Assembly (NCBI GenBank): GCA_010094045.1
Contig: ML986752.1
Coordinates: 38,397 to 102,396 of the forward strand
DNA from: Lojkania enalia
Taxonomy: Eukaryota > Ascomycota > Dothideomycetes > Pleosporales
Direction of reading: 5' to 3'
Length of the DNA stretch: 64,000 nucleotides
The position numbers and the translations under genes are program-made. How positions within the stretch are numbered: the stretch's first letter is position 1; the number at the start of each line of letters is the position of its first letter. Below, one piece after another: positions 25,001-38,232 of the stretch. Under the pieces are notes generated by a model, which made no database searches, had not been told where the DNA came from, and saw nothing but the letters and a program-made list of their open reading frames with translations.

Positions 25001-26810
25001 AACCAGGAACTACTTATAATAGTAGAAAGTTTAAAGTACTAGTATTAGTACCTATAAGAAGTTACGTTCGACCTTTATATAGACTATAATAACCTTTATT
25101 AGTTTATAGAAATAAAGACTTTAGTCTATTAATACGTACGATTATATCTTAAGCTTACTAAGTATAATTATAACTTTATCTACCGGTCTAGTAAACTTAA
25201 CCCAGCCGACGGACTATTATATTAACTAGACTATATAAAGGAAGTATAGGCACCTTCGAAGAAGTCTAATATAAAATATATTAAACCTATATACGCTAAA
25301 ATTAGCCTAAAAAGGGTAGAAAGGATTAATTTAGACTAGAATAATAGTATTAAGATCCTTAGAGTTTTAGTAGTAGTAACCCGCGTATAGACTACTTAGA
25401 AAGATTTTTCTCCTACCTAGAAAGTAGAAGAGACCCCTTCCTTAGACTAAGAATACTATAACGGCCCGGAGTGGGCTAAAAAAGGTAATAAAGAGAAGAT
25501 AGAGCTGATAATACTTTAAGAGAGGTAAAACGCCCTTAATTAGGTATATAACTACTCTATAGTAGGTTATAGAGGATAGATAAAAATATATAAGAGAGTG
25601 TTGCGTTAATTTTAGTAGAAAGGTATAAGGGATAATATTAAGGCCTACTATCAGGATTATTTAAGGTGTAGAAGGGCAAAAGCTCCTAGGTATAAGCCTT
25701 ATAGCCTATTATAACTATTACCCGTACTAAGTAGACTATAAGAGTAAGTTACGTTCGATTTTATTATAGAACTCCTTTTAAGTCTATTTCTTAGTTAAGT
25801 ATATAACTTAATTATAGTTATTATCGACTGGTTGACTAAAATAGCCTATTATATCTCTACTATCTCTACCTAAACTATAGAAGATCTAATATAGGTTTAG
25901 ATACGCGATATTATCTAACTATATAGTATTTTAGAGTTAGTAATATCCGATTGCGGTATTCTAATAAAGTTAAAATCTTGGGAGACTTTTTACTATTATT
26001 TAGCGTCTTAGTAAGGTTTTAGTTTAGCCTATTACCCAGAAACCGACGGGCTAATAGAAAGATAAAACTAGACACTTGAGTAGTATTTATATTATTTCTA
26101 CTATTTAGAGTAAGACGATTAGGTAGTTTAACTATCTATAGCGGAGTTTGTGTATAATAACAGTGCTTATATAACTACTACTATTTTACCTTTTTACGCT
26201 TATTATAGTATAGATCCCCGAGGATCTAATTAGCCAGGCGAGCCTTTAGGAGAGGGAGAAGCTCCTTTAGTAAGAGGTGTAGCAGCTAAAGTACTAGTAT
26301 TATAAAGTAAATATAAGGCGAAGATTAGTACTATAGTAGTTTATTAAAAGAAATACGTAGATAAGAAGAGAATATATTTATCTCTAGTAGTAGGAGATAA
26401 GGTACTAGTATTAAATCGATATATTAAGTTAACCCGTCCTAAGAAGAAATTAGATTAGAAGTATTTTAGATCTAGTATAGTAATAAAGGTTATAACGCCT
26501 ATAACCTACTAGATTAACTTTTTAAGGTTAAGTAGTATCTATCTAGTATTTTATATATCTTTACTGGAGCTATATAACCTAAAAGGGCCTATTTAGAGCT
26601 TAGATAGCCTAATATAAAATACTTTACGCTAATTTAGGAATAATATATATAAAATTAATCGTATTATTAAGTAAAAGTAAAACTCTATTAGAGTAGAAGA
26701 ATACTTAGTTAAATAGAAGAATTACCCAGACTCTAAGAATAGTTGGGAGCTAGGAGTAAATATTAGTACTAACGCTCTATAAATATTCTAGAAAAAGAAG
26801 GGTATTAAAC
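22090..26810 (+). pseudogene. G2 gag-pol remnant
   Basis: Collinear with the G1 gag-pol and readable in the same frames. RT active-site region at about 24,365-24,400 (IIYLDNILIFS), RNase H at about 24,860-25,060, integrase at about 25,540-26,200, chromodomain at about 26,640-26,800. RIP stops differ from those of G1, so the two copies were mutated at least partly independently. Confidence 0.83.
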
Positions 26811-26859
26811 TAAAGAGATTAAGTAAACCTATTAAAGACTGTAGACGCTCTTTAAAAAA

Positions 26860-26985
26860 TATTATAGCTAAGCTATTTATAGTTAGCTCCTTAGTAGGTC
26901 TAGAGATATATATATAGCATGTCTCGCATTTCTAGTTAATAGACGTAGTTTTTCCAACCCTTATTAGAGCTAGCTAGCTCTGATA
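26860..26985 (+). repeat. 5' LTR of Copia element
   Basis: 126 bp, matching 32,101-32,226 with a few transitions (for example TGATA versus TAACA at the 3' end). Confidence 0.9.
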
Positions 26986-27234
26986 GTTTTAAGCCCAAAA
27001 GCCCTTTAACTATTACTATATTCTATATAGATAGATTAAAACTGATTAATATAGGCTTAGTTAATTATATCTCGTTTATTAAAACCTTAGTCACCTTAAC
27101 ATCACTAGACTAGCTAGAAAGCTAGAAAGCTTAGAACTAGTCGTAGTAGAGACCTTAATAGATTAACGCGATATAGTATATTAAAAAGATAATAGAATTA
27201 GACCTACTTATTACTAAGGCTACGGTTATTCTTA

Positions 27235-30200
27235 ATAAGCTAGAGTACTAGACGTAGTAGCTATTTCTGCGGAAGGATAGCGCGGACCAGAACTAGCTCT
27301 AGAAATACGTAGACCTAGACCTTAATAAGAAGCTAGTCTTTCAACTAGATGCTGAGAAGCTAATTAAGAAGTAGTTCGGAGATTTCTATAGAATAGATAG
27401 CAATGCTAAGGCAGTAGATGCTGAAGTAGATATTATAGATCTGACTAATCAAGAATTAGTAAGATATAAAGCCTAGTATAGAACGTATAGCTGTAGCGAG
27501 GCGCGGTAGCTGCAGAAAGAAAAGGCTCTTAGGGAATTTACGCAGGAGATATCGAGGACGATAATAGCTTAATATATCTATCTAATTACAAACTATAAGA
27601 CTGCGTATAATTAACTATAGACCCTTAAGAAGTATCTTTATCTAAGTAAAGCTAAGCGTAGTATACAGCTGCAGGCTTAATACTAGACGCTTAAGATACA
27701 ACTAAGAAAGGGGAACCTAGATACCTAGTTTAAAGATTAGCTTAAAACGACGCGCGTTATAAGTCTAGTAAGTATACTAAAAGTGTAGGGGAATTAAGCT
27801 TAGTAGGACTTTATTCTCGCAGTTAAGAGCTTGGACGATAGCTAGGTAGTAAATAAGCTATTACTACTTATTAAGTCTAAAGCAGATAATAAGCTATATA
27901 TAAGTATCTCAGACCTGGTAGCCTAGTATATATTATACTATCGTTGTACTAGACTAGTTATATTAGAGCTAGGGACGTTCGCAATACTTAGTATTATACT
28001 ATAGTAACTATAGTAGTCGCAGCAGACTAAAAGTAGCTAAAAACCTTAGTAATTAAGATAGATAGTCTACCTCTGCGGAGATAGTTATAAATTTAAGTAG
28101 TATCTATATATTAATTTAGTACTATGCTTATTAGGCTAGCAGCCGGATTAAGATATTAAGTAGAGATTCCAGGAGCTCAGGATATTAAGATTATCTAGGT
28201 TAAAGGTGCTCTATAATACCGAGAAGCAACTAATAATAGTAGTAGAATTAGTAGGGTTAGCAGGCCCTATAGGCTCTATAATAGTCTTAGTACTAGTACT
28301 AAATATAATAAAAAGATAGGATAATAGGTGTTAACTATTAGAACCAGCTGCGACGGTAGCTCTAAACCTAAGTCGATTAGCAAAATCTATAGCAGCTTTA
28401 GCTCTACAGCTTAAAACTGTACAGGCTAAGTAGTATTAGTATTAGCTATTACTACTTAATAGATAGATTATAGACTCTAGCTTAAATACCTATATTACTA
28501 ATAGTAAGTTTTATAGCTGGAGAACGATATAGCAGCCTAGACCAGACGACTACGTGTATATAGGGGGATAGCTGCTACTAATTCGAGAATAGAAAGAAGT
28601 CTAGCTATAGGTGTAGACGTCTGCTAGAATTAAGACTATCCTACTCTTATACGTCGCATATATCCTAGAGATATTTATAAGCGTAGTTAGTCTCTCACGC
28701 TATAGTATAGTAGGGATCTATTTTAACTTAGGACGAGACTATCTATATTAGATAGATCCGTCGAATATTATATACTATCTCAGGCGTATATCCGGGTATT
28801 AGCTAATAGATATAGAGGATAGTATACGACTATCTCTATTAGTATATATAGTGTAGTATAGACTAAGGCCTTCTTATATAACTCGCAAGCAGCTAGAACT
28901 TACACTTATATAAGCTTATAGGGTATTCGGCTATACTAGCTAGAAGGTAGTCGCTCATCTACCTGCTTATATTAACGGGCTTAAGTTAATTAAGTAGTAG
29001 TAGGGGGTGCAGCAGCAGCAGCAGCAGAGAAATTAAGCTCTAAAGTAGATAGAATACGCTATCTACATCCAGTCTAAACTCTATAAGATAGTAAGTAGGA
29101 GAGCTCCTTAGAAACCAGCCTAGAGACTATTCGAGAGACTAGGGATAGATCTAGTCTAGATATACGATCGGTTAGAGTACTACTATAATAGAGACCTCTA
29201 GATATTCTATGTAGTCTACTAGTATAGTAGGTAGTACAAGGCCTACTACCTGCTAAATAAGAATATAATAACGCTATAACGTATAGTATAGAGATTGCTA
29301 GTTAAGTTTAAAGCTTAATTTAACGTATAGATTAAAGCTGTTAGGCTTAACAGTAAGCGCGGATATTCTGAGATGCTTAACATCTTTAAGGATCTAGGAA
29401 TCTTAGTAGAACTACGAGTAGAGTATACTAAGAAGTAGAATAGTCTAATAGAGAGAGTAGGGCAGTTGCTAATTATACGGGGAAGAGCTATAAGGATATA
29501 TATAGAGCTATTAATAGAGGTATTAAATAAGTACCTGCTCTTAACAGTCTATCTCCTTAATCGCACGCTGACCGAAGCTCTAAACTAGTATATCTTATAT
29601 AAGGTAGTATGTAGAACTAGACCGTCAGTAGCTTATCTTAGTATACTAGAAGCTAAAGTATATATCCTAAATTATTATCTATACTAAAAAGAGAAACTAT
29701 AATCTTACACGCTAATTAGACGCCTTATAGAATATAACTCTATAAATATCTATCGCATCTAGATACTAGAGCTAGATAGAGTTATTAGGACTAGAGATAT
29801 TATCCTGCTACCTGCAGAATCGTATAAAGATCTTATCTTTCTAGACAAGTAAATACTACGTCTAATAGCTGTAGTACTTAATATTGAGGAGAGCTGTAAA
29901 CTAAATAATATAGAACTTAAATAGATATTAGATTAATCAACAGCTTAATCGCGCAAGAAGATACTAGATAATAAACTCGAGTAGTAGATTAAGAAGCAGC
30001 TTAAGTAGAAGCTAGGTTAGTAATAATTAAGTAAGCTAGCCAGAGTAGAGTATCTAGTAGTTAATAGTATTATAATACTAGAAGATACCCTAGAACTGCG
30101 TAGTTAAGACGATCGCGATAAGTATCTAGAGGTAATAACTAGCCTTCCTAAGGGCTAGTATTAGATTAAGCTAGAAGTAGAGGCTCTAGACCGACGATTA

Positions 30201-32010
30201 AATAATATGAATAGACGCGACGAAATTAGTAGTTAGCTTAATACTAGAAATATTATAGAGACTAAAACTTATAGAATACCCTACATATATTATATAGCGT
30301 TTATAGAAGTGTTATAGTAGAAGACAAGTAGTAATATACTAGCTAATTAGCCTAGGATCAGTCTATATAGAGATTAGCTGCTACCTCTACTAAAGTAATA
30401 GAAGTAGCTTAAGAGGTATCTATTTAGAATCGAATTTAAAAAAGTAGTAGTAGTAGAGCTTTAGAGCTACTATAGTAAGAGCTGTCTAGTTTATATAATA
30501 GAGACTAGAGCTAGTGTATAGCTAGAGATTAAGCTTCTACCGCTAATGTAGGTATTTATATATAAATTCGATGAGGATAGATATCTATATAAGTTTAAAG
30601 CTAGGCTAGTTGTTAGAGGAGACCTGTAGTAGAACTAGGGAGATATATATACAGCTACTCTAGCAGCACGAGTATTCTAATTTCTAGTTACTCTAGTAGC
30701 AGCTTTTAGACTACACGCCTATTAATACGATATTACCAACGCTTTCTTAAATATACTACTAGACAGACTAATATACGCCTATATGCTAGAAGGATTTATA
30801 TAGAAGCTAGGTAAGCTGCTAGAGATAAGGAAAGCTCTCTATAGCCTAAGAGATACTCCTCTACTCTAATATAAGCACCTTAAGAGCTCGCTGCTTAAGC
30901 TAGAACTATAGTCGATCTAAAAGGTCCTATATCTATTTAGAAGTAAGAGCCTGATAGTATTCTTCTATATTAATAATATAGTCGTCCTAATTTATCTAAA
31001 CCACTTTATTATATATTAATAATTCGAAGCAGGCTTAAAATTGCAGTATAAGCTACGCTTATTTAAATAGCTCCGATAGTTTCTAGAAATTAGAATAGTT
31101 CGAGACTAGGATGCAGGTAGAATCTAGCTTAGTTAAGACTTATTTATTAATAAGGTTGTAGCTAAGTATAGACTATAGAAGTAGGGGTAGAGAAGCTATC
31201 CTATAGTACCTCTAGTTGATGACTACCTAGTATTAAGTATAGAGGAGCTAAACTATTAGAGAACTAAATATTATTAGCAGCTAGTTAGATTCCTAAAATA
31301 TCTAGTAGTCTACACGCGCCTAGACATCTTAAAAGCTTACTTAGCTCTAGTAACCTATCTTAAGAATCTAGGATAGAGTTATATTCGAGTAGCAGAGTAC
31401 GTCTAGAGATATATAATTAGCACGAGAGGGCTAGGCTTATAAGTATCTAGACTAGATTAGGAAAATACAATCTACCTTAGTAACAAGTATAAGCTACTAT
31501 TCTATAGAGTATTAGACGTAGTATTCGCGGACAATTAAGAGACGCGTTACAGCTTATAGGGCTACCTATTTAAGCTCTATAGCCTGTCTATTAACTGGAA
31601 AGCGATAATATAGTACTTAGTTACTAAGTCGACGATTAAGGCTAAGCTGCTAGCTCTATCCGTAACAGGTAGCAAGCTGTAATAGTAGACTAGGGTCTTT
31701 AATTACGTAGGGTTTAGTATAGAGATAGTCCCCACGCTATTTTATAATAATTAGCAGATAGTAGGTATTACTATTAAAGTAGTAGATAGACTATAGACTA
31801 GGCTACGTTATATAGATACTCATTAAATATAGATTCGATAAGAAGTTAAAGTAGGAAGGTTACAGGTTAGCTGGAAGCTAACGAACCAGATACTAGCAGA
31901 CGGTCTTATAAAGGCACTGCCTAAGTAGAAGCATCTTATCTTTTTAAAACAGCTCGGTCTTATAGAAGTACCTAGACTAGTTAACTAGAAGGTAGCTTTA
32001 CTAATTACTG
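27235..32010 (+). pseudogene. Copia gag-pol polyprotein remnant
   Basis: Gag gives a readable run at about 27,300-27,900 (FQLDAEKLIKKQFGDFYRID). The integrase region is at about 28,900-29,650 (VFGYTSQKVVAHLPA, then GIDLVQIYDRLEYYYN and NSLIERVGQLLI). Reverse transcriptase is at about 30,540-31,400 (YKFKARLVVRGDLQQNQG, AYQYDITNAFLNILL, ALYSLRDTP). The usual YVDD catalytic box is now YINN (about 30,966-30,985), so RIP destroyed both Asp. RNase H is at about 31,500-31,960 (FADN, TKSTIKAKLLALS). It is a dead copy of a standard Ty1/Copia polyprotein of about 1,600 residues. Confidence 0.85.
29009..29028 (+). repeat. Short (CAG)n tract in the Copia polyprotein
   Basis: Six CAG/GCA triplets in a row encode a run of Gln in the integrase region. 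Their CpA sites are intact although CAG-to-TAG changes are common elsewhere in the element. Confidence 0.7.
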
Positions 32011-32112
32011 CAGCTGGGGGGGGTATATTATAGTTATATAAAAGTACCTAAACTAGTTAACTAGAAGGTAGCTTTACTATTTACTGCAGCTAGGGGGGTA
32101 TATTATAGTTAA
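31971..32112 (+). repeat. 76-bp tandem duplication covering the Copia 3' end and polypurine tract
   Basis: CCTAGACTAGTTAACTAGAA at 31,971 recurs as CCTAAACTAGTTAACTAGAA at 32,047. Each copy runs through a G-rich purine tract (CTGGGGGGGGTA and CTAGGGGGGTA) and the first bases of the LTR (TATTATAGTTA). The first copy therefore contains a false LTR start about 76 bp before the real 3' LTR. Confidence 0.85.
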
Positions 32113-32226
32113 GTTATTTATAGTTAGCCCCTTAATAGGTCTAGGGATATATATATAGTATGTCTCGCATTTCTAATTAACAGACGCAGTTTTTCCAACT
32201 CTTATTAGAGCCAGCCAGCTCTAACA
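32101..32226 (+). repeat. 3' LTR of Copia element
   Basis: 126 bp; preceded by the G-rich polypurine tract and followed by the AAAAA target duplication. Confidence 0.9.
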
Positions 32227-32739
32227 AAAAAGAAGAAGGATAGCTAAGTTATTCTAGAGTATAACCTTTATATAAACTTTCTAGTTAATATAGCTATCTT
32301 TACCTAGTTTTTCTTAAATTAAGGTTTTTTATAGGTGTTTAATAGTACTATTACTAGACTAAAGTTATATAAATAAGGTTTAGGAATAAGTACTTATAAA
32401 GTTAACTTTATATATTAATATAAGTTCTTTAGTAATTATAAGAAGTAGTAATTCCTACTATTAATACTAGAAGGACTATATTATAGTATATTATAGACTA
32501 GAATAGTATATAGGAGGCGGAAATATTATATTATTTTAAATATAGCGCTAACCTAGGCTATAAGATACTTAACTAGGGTATTATATCTATAGAAATGCTA
32601 GAGAACCTGTTAATATCTGAAAAAACTACTATCGACTAATATTTACGCCTTACTACGACTTTTTCCCCTACTATAATTCGGTTGAGCCTTTTTAATAGGA
32701 TGAATAGGCTAAAAGCGTTAGTATAGAGTAATATAGTAT

Positions 32740-33422
32740 AATATAGTCTAGATTAACTTATAGAGGACTTTATTTTCTTTACTTTAATATATTTATTATT
32801 ATCTATATTAAGAAAATCCTCCTTAGTCTTATGCTTGCGCGCTATACTAATCTTAGTATAATTCCGGCTAGTAAGTTTAATTCTAGATAAGGTCTTTCTA
32901 CCTTTACTATTATAGGCGAATAGGAAGTTAGAATCTTTCTTACCGAGCCTAGATATTACTATTAGTACTAGAATATATAAAAAAGGGCTAGAACGTATAT
33001 TTAAGTTTACTTAACTACTGTTTAGATAGTATCTTAAACTCTTTAAGCTAGTTAAGTCTTATTACTACTAACGCGGGTAGTAATAAAAGCTTTAATAGTT
33101 TAATTAACCTTTATAATATACTCTAGTATAGATAGATCTAGCTATAGATATATTAGCTGTAAGAAGGTTAGAGTATATTATATTAGTCTAGAACGTACTT
33201 TAAAACAATCCTTATTATTCTTCTTAAGGTAGTAGAGATAGATATTATATTAAATACCTTTGTAGAGATATTCTACTATAAGTAGGTCTGAAGAAGTAAA
33301 TTTACAGTTACTATCTACTTCGTATAGTTTACTACGAGCTAGACGCCTTAGATAGTAGAGATAGTAGATAATATAGGGCTTCTTACCCTTAGCCTCCTTA
33401 ATACAGCGCTTCTAGACTAGAG
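32740..33422 (-). pseudogene. G2 antisense cysteine-rich reading frame
   Basis: G2 counterpart of the minus-strand frame at about 18,870-19,562, with the same Cys/Tyr-rich N-terminal pattern and basic tail. It carries its own set of RIP-type stops. The Copia insertion lies outside it, so the frame was intact when Copia arrived. Confidence 0.42.
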
Positions 33423-33986
33423 TAAGCACTATATTATACGCTATAGACCTGTTAGGTGCAAATTAGCTGTTTATAGACTAGAAAGGCGCTGAGGAGGGCG
33501 TAAGAGGGGTATATATAGAGAAGCGTGGCGAGAATAGAAAAATGGGCGGCGGGCAGCGCGAGCAGCGAGTATATATATTTACTAGCCCTTATTAGCTATA
33601 AAGTACTCTATTATATTCTATATAGAACTATAATAACTATACTAAATACGCAGCTAAAGACTAAGGGAATTATACTTACTAAGGCGGTTAAGGAAGTATA
33701 AGAATTAAAGAAGTAGAATAGGCGGGGGGAGTAGTATTTTTATAATTAGCGTTTACTCTACTAGCGCTATTTACTTACACCGCTCTAGGTAGCAAGTAAT
33801 AAAGATTCCCTAAGGGTCGACCTTATTAGGTAAAGATAAAAGTAGTAGTAATAATATACTACTTAACCTAGAAGGAACTCTAAATTATATAATAGTACCT
33901 ATCTTAAGGTAGCTCTACTAGTCTATTCTAGCAATATTTGTCCTCTATAAGCTGTTGCGATAATAGCCTTTTAAGAAGAAAGATAA

Positions 33987-34199
33987 TATAATATCTTATA
34001 GCTTTAAATTACGGGTTAATAATATAGAGTTACTTAACCTAAGGTTAAAATAGCCGAATTACTCTCTATAGGGATAGTAGTAATTCGTCTCTCTTTTATT
34101 AGCTATCTCTTTTCTATGAGAACTGAATATACGAATATTTTAGCTCTACTATTCTATCTATTATTACTACGCTGTAATCTATTATACTAGCCTATTATA
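33987..34199 (+). repeat. 3' LTR of G2
   Basis: 213 bp, followed by the target duplication AGTAG; the purine tract AAGAAGAAAGA is just upstream. Confidence 0.92.
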
Positions 34200-34262
34200 A
34201 GTAGTAGCACCCTTAATAGAGATTACTAAGAAAGAAAAAGAGTTTAAATAATAAGAAGTATA

Positions 34263-36116
34263 ATATACCTTACAAGCGAGCGGCCTATATAAGTAAGCGG
34301 TCTACTCTATTAACTTTTTTAACCTTTATATATATATAGCTTAACAACTAAATAATATAATAGCAATTTACAACTTGCGCGATTATTCTATAGAAACTTC
34401 TACATCCTTCTAGTATATACGAGAATTATGCCCAGTTTTACTATAGCAGCTATAGCGCGCTTTATACTATTCGCTCGTATCTAATCGCACCTTAAATTAG
34501 CGTATTATAGCCCGAGTTTCCTCCTCATTATCCTTTTTAGCAATAATCATCTCTTCTTATACTTTTATTAGGGTCCTTTACGCTTGAATCTACCTTTTTT
34601 TCCACTATTTCTATTTTGTTACTACTTTATTCGCTTCTTAAAGGCTAACGATTTTATTATATATTAACCCGATCTGATATATCACTTTTATAGAACCTTT
34701 CTTAAGCTAATTTAGCTTCTTAATAATAGAAGCTAGTAAAGAACTTATATCCCTTTAAATCTAATTATAAATTAATATTAATTAAGCTTCTAGCTCGCGC
34801 GCGTTACTTAGTATTTTTACTTCTTATAGGGTATTATCTTATACTAGTAGTATTAGCGTACGAAGCTTTATATTAAGCTTTAAAAGTACTGCTTCCAGAT
34901 TAAATAGGACTAGACCAGCTCCTTAAAAGCTTATATAGATATTATCCTTTGTAATTAATATATTAAAAGTAGCTTTAAAAGCTGGAAAGAACTTAAGTTT
35001 TATAATATAGTTAATATAATTACATGCTAAGACTAAGATCTAATTTCTATATATACGCTTTAATAGTAAAAAGTAGCCTATATCTAATAGCTATAATAGG
35101 TATAATAAATAAGCTAGTATATAGAGTAGAATAATACCCTATTCCTCGTAGAGTTTCTAGAAATTAAGCGAGTTATAGCTATTATAGCTATTAAAGATTA
35201 GTAGTCGACGCGCGCCTACTATACAATCCCTTATATACCTATAAAAATGCTTTAACTATTTAATACTAAGTTTATTTATTATCTAGCTGTTCTTGCTAAC
35301 TACGATAGCCCAGTTCTTAGGTATATCGTCGCCTTCGTACTAGGTAGAGAGATAGTAGTAGCTAGTAATAATAATAAAGGGTAGGAGCGTCTAGCTAGTA
35401 GTATTAATCCTCTAAATTACTAAAATCTATTTATAATTACCTAATTAAATTGCCTTTAGTCGATTACGTCTCTCTATACATATAACAACTAGTTATAATA
35501 AGATAACGCTTATTTAAAAGCTAGATTCGTTGAAGTTGTATATATCTTTATCTATAATACTATACTTCTCCTTAGTATACTATACAAGCTTAAACCAGCC
35601 TTTAATTACTTTAGGATCTTTGTATAGAGCTCTCTAGCGATTATAAGGCTAATTTAAGCGTATCTTAAGCTCAGGAGTGCGTCTAATAAAGTTCCTAGGC
35701 TAATATATACTAATCTAGCCTATACCGCGTTCAGCAAGTAAGCTATTAGCTATATCTTATATAGTAGCTAAGGTAGGCGTAAATCCTCGTAAATCTAGGT
35801 TAAGTATATATTAGATAATAACCTCCTCTTTAGGTTTTATTAGTCTCTTTAAGTTAGGCTTATAATTATACTATAAGCGGATTCCAGCATATTATTAATA
35901 TACGGTCGTTTAAATTGTATTAAATATTAAAGCAGTACGTCTTTCGCTATTAATTTAGCCTCTTTTAGTAGTTAAGAGGGCTAAATTTACTTAATTCTCG
36001 TTTTAGGCTATATTCTTATTATTTCGTTGTTGTATTATTATTAAAAGCTCAGGTGTCGCGTTTTAGTAATAGGGTAGACCGCTCGCTTATATAGGCCGCT
36101 TACTTGTAAGATACGT
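34263..36116 (-). mobile_element. Fot1/pogo-like transposon, 1,854-bp family, copy 2
   Basis: Left end ATATACCTTACAAGCGAGCG and right end ...TAAGATACGT, flanked by TA (34,261-34,262 and 36,117-36,118). Same length and orientation as the copy at 10,445. The minus strand carries the DDE transposase remnant. It is inserted in Gypsy-3 at the end of reverse transcriptase. RIP-degraded. Confidence 0.92.
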
Positions 36117-38080
36117 TAGTAAAAAGCCTTTAAAAAATTAAAAGCCTACTTTACTTTAGTATTAATATTAAGGATGCTAGATCTAGAGAAGTAATTCTAA
36201 GTAGAAACTAATACTTTAGATAAGGTAATAGGCGCTTACTTAAGTTAGTAAGATAAAAATAGAAAGTAGAGGCTATAAGCCTACTTTTTAAAAAAAATAA
36301 AACTAGAAGAACTCAACTATAATATATATAATAAAAAACTATTAGTAATAGTTAAAGTATTAAGAGAATAGTAAATATATTTAATAAGAACTAAATATCT
36401 ATTTAAAATCTAGATAGACTATAAGAATCTTATATACTTTATAATAATAAAGAAACTTATAGAAAGATAAATATAATAGGTAGAACGACTAGTAGACTAC
36501 AACTTTAAAATAACGTACCGGAAAGGGTTAGAAAATATAGCTATAGACGTACTAAGCTATAGAGCTAACTATATAACTAAGAAAAGATATAAAAGAGATA
36601 CGATTCTAAAATAGAAATTAGATAGATCTCTTATATATAACTACCTATAAGTCGCCTAAGTTATAAGATTAACTATACTAGAATAAACTTAGTAGTAAAA
36701 GCTAAGGGATATATAGATAGTAGAGTAATATTTAATAAGTAGTAAAGAAGTAAAAGTAATTAAAAATATAACTTAAAAATAACTATATATATATTTATAT
36801 ATATAATAGTAGATAATAAAAGAATTATATAAATTACTAGAATAGAGATATCTAGAAGTAGTAGAAATAGAGCGAAGGTTAAGGAAGAGCTTTACTCTTA
36901 CTAACGTAAGAAAGGAAGTATAAAACGTATTTTATAAATATTTAGAATGCGGAAAGAATAAGGCTATAAGATATAAGCTTTATAAGTTCTTACAACTATT
37001 AGAAGTACCTAAAAGACTATAGGAGTAGATTATAATTAACTTTATAACTAAGTTACTAGAATTAATAGAACTAGAGTTAAGAAGAAGATACGATATAATT
37101 ATAAATATAGTAGATTAACTAATAAAATATATATACTTTAAACTAGTATTAAAAATAATAATAGTATTTAAAATAGTATATAAGTTATTATATATAGTAT
37201 TTATAGAGTATAGAGTCTTAAGGTATATTACTTTAGATAGAGATAAGTTATTTACATCTAAATACTAGTAGAGATAGATATAAAAGATAGAAATCTAATA
37301 ATAGATATTAACTAGTTTCTACTTATAGATAGACGGTTAGATAGAATAGGTTAACTAGAATTTAGAAATATATTTAAGGATATATATTAATAAATAATAA
37401 GATAATTAGGTTAAACTATTACCTATAATATAAATAGTCTATAATAGAATAACCTAGAGTATTATAAGAACTATACCCTTTAAAGTTAACTATAGATAGA
37501 AAGCTGTTATATATTAGAAATAGAACGAGAAGAGATCTCTAGTTCTACTAGTAGACTAGAAAGTTAAAGAAATTAAAGAAATCTATAATTAGCTTAAGGA
37601 AAAGATTTAGTTAAAAAACCTTAAAATAGTAGAATAGGCTAATAAGTTAAGGATTAAAGGACTAACCTTTAGAAAAGAGGGTAAAGTTTTCCTATTAATA
37701 AAAAACTTAAAGACTAAAAGATCTATAAAAAAGTTAGATTATAAGAGAATAGAACTATTCTTAATTAAAGAATAAGTTAGACTTATAAGTTTTAAACTAA
37801 AGTTACTAAGTAATATAAAAATACACCTAGTATTTTATATGTTAAAACTAGAACCAGCGCTAGATAATATACTACTATAAGAAACTATTAATATAGAACT
37901 AGAATAAGAATATAAAGTAGAATATATATTAGTAAGAAAGCGGTTTAGATATAGGTAGAAGTATCTAGTAAAATAGGAAGAATACCTATAAGAGGAAAGT
38001 TTATAGGAACTAGTATAGAACCTAACTAACTATATTACGAAGCTAAAGGAATTTTACTAGAAGGTTAAAATAATAGGTTA
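36117..38080 (+). pseudogene. Gypsy-3 RNase H, integrase and chromodomain remnant
   Basis: The frame resumes after the insert with KAFKKLKAYFTLVLILRMLD, then RNase H (ELNYNIYNKKLLVIVKVLRE, about 36,310-36,370). Integrase covers about 36,830-37,480. A chromodomain follows (EYKVEYILVRKRFRYRQKYL, about 37,910-37,970, then VKQEEYLQEESL, where WKGY and W are expected). The chromodomain would have directed integration to heterochromatin. Inactive through RIP stops. Confidence 0.8.
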
Positions 38081-38232
38081 TTAAGTAAAGACTAGTTAGA
38101 AAGTAATAGTAGTAGTAATATAAAAGAAGCCTCTTATACAGAACTCGGAGTAGTAGTAGAAAGTATCTTAGACCCGGTAAACCTCCTCTCCTCTTCCTCT
38201 AACTTCTCTTACTCTTCTATTAACTTTACCTC

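Larger units (their letters stand above)
26860..32226 (+). mobile_element. Complete Copia (Ty1) LTR retrotransposon, 5,367 bp, nested in G2
   Basis: Two 126-bp LTRs (26,860-26,985 and 32,101-32,226) start TATTATAG and end near CTCTAACA. They are flanked by a perfect 5-bp duplication AAAAA (26,855-26,859 and 32,227-32,231). Between them lies one polyprotein in Copia order: gag, integrase, then reverse transcriptase and RNase H. It lies just after the G2 chromodomain. It is less mutated than the Gypsy copies (many CAG and CTG remain), as expected for the only copy of this family seen here. It still carries many TAG stops. Confidence 0.94.
21748..34199 (+). mobile_element. G2: second copy of the G1 Gypsy element, interrupted by a Copia element
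   Basis: The LTRs are 21,748-21,960 and 33,987-34,199 (213 bp each). The target duplication AGTAG is perfect (21,743-21,747 and 34,200-34,204) and lies inside the Gypsy-3 reverse transcriptase. After subtracting the Copia insert and its 5-bp duplication the element is exactly 7,080 bp, the same as G1. Gag lies at about 22,090-23,300, pol at about 23,300-26,810, and the antisense frame at about 32,740-33,422. Heavy RIP throughout. Confidence 0.94.
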
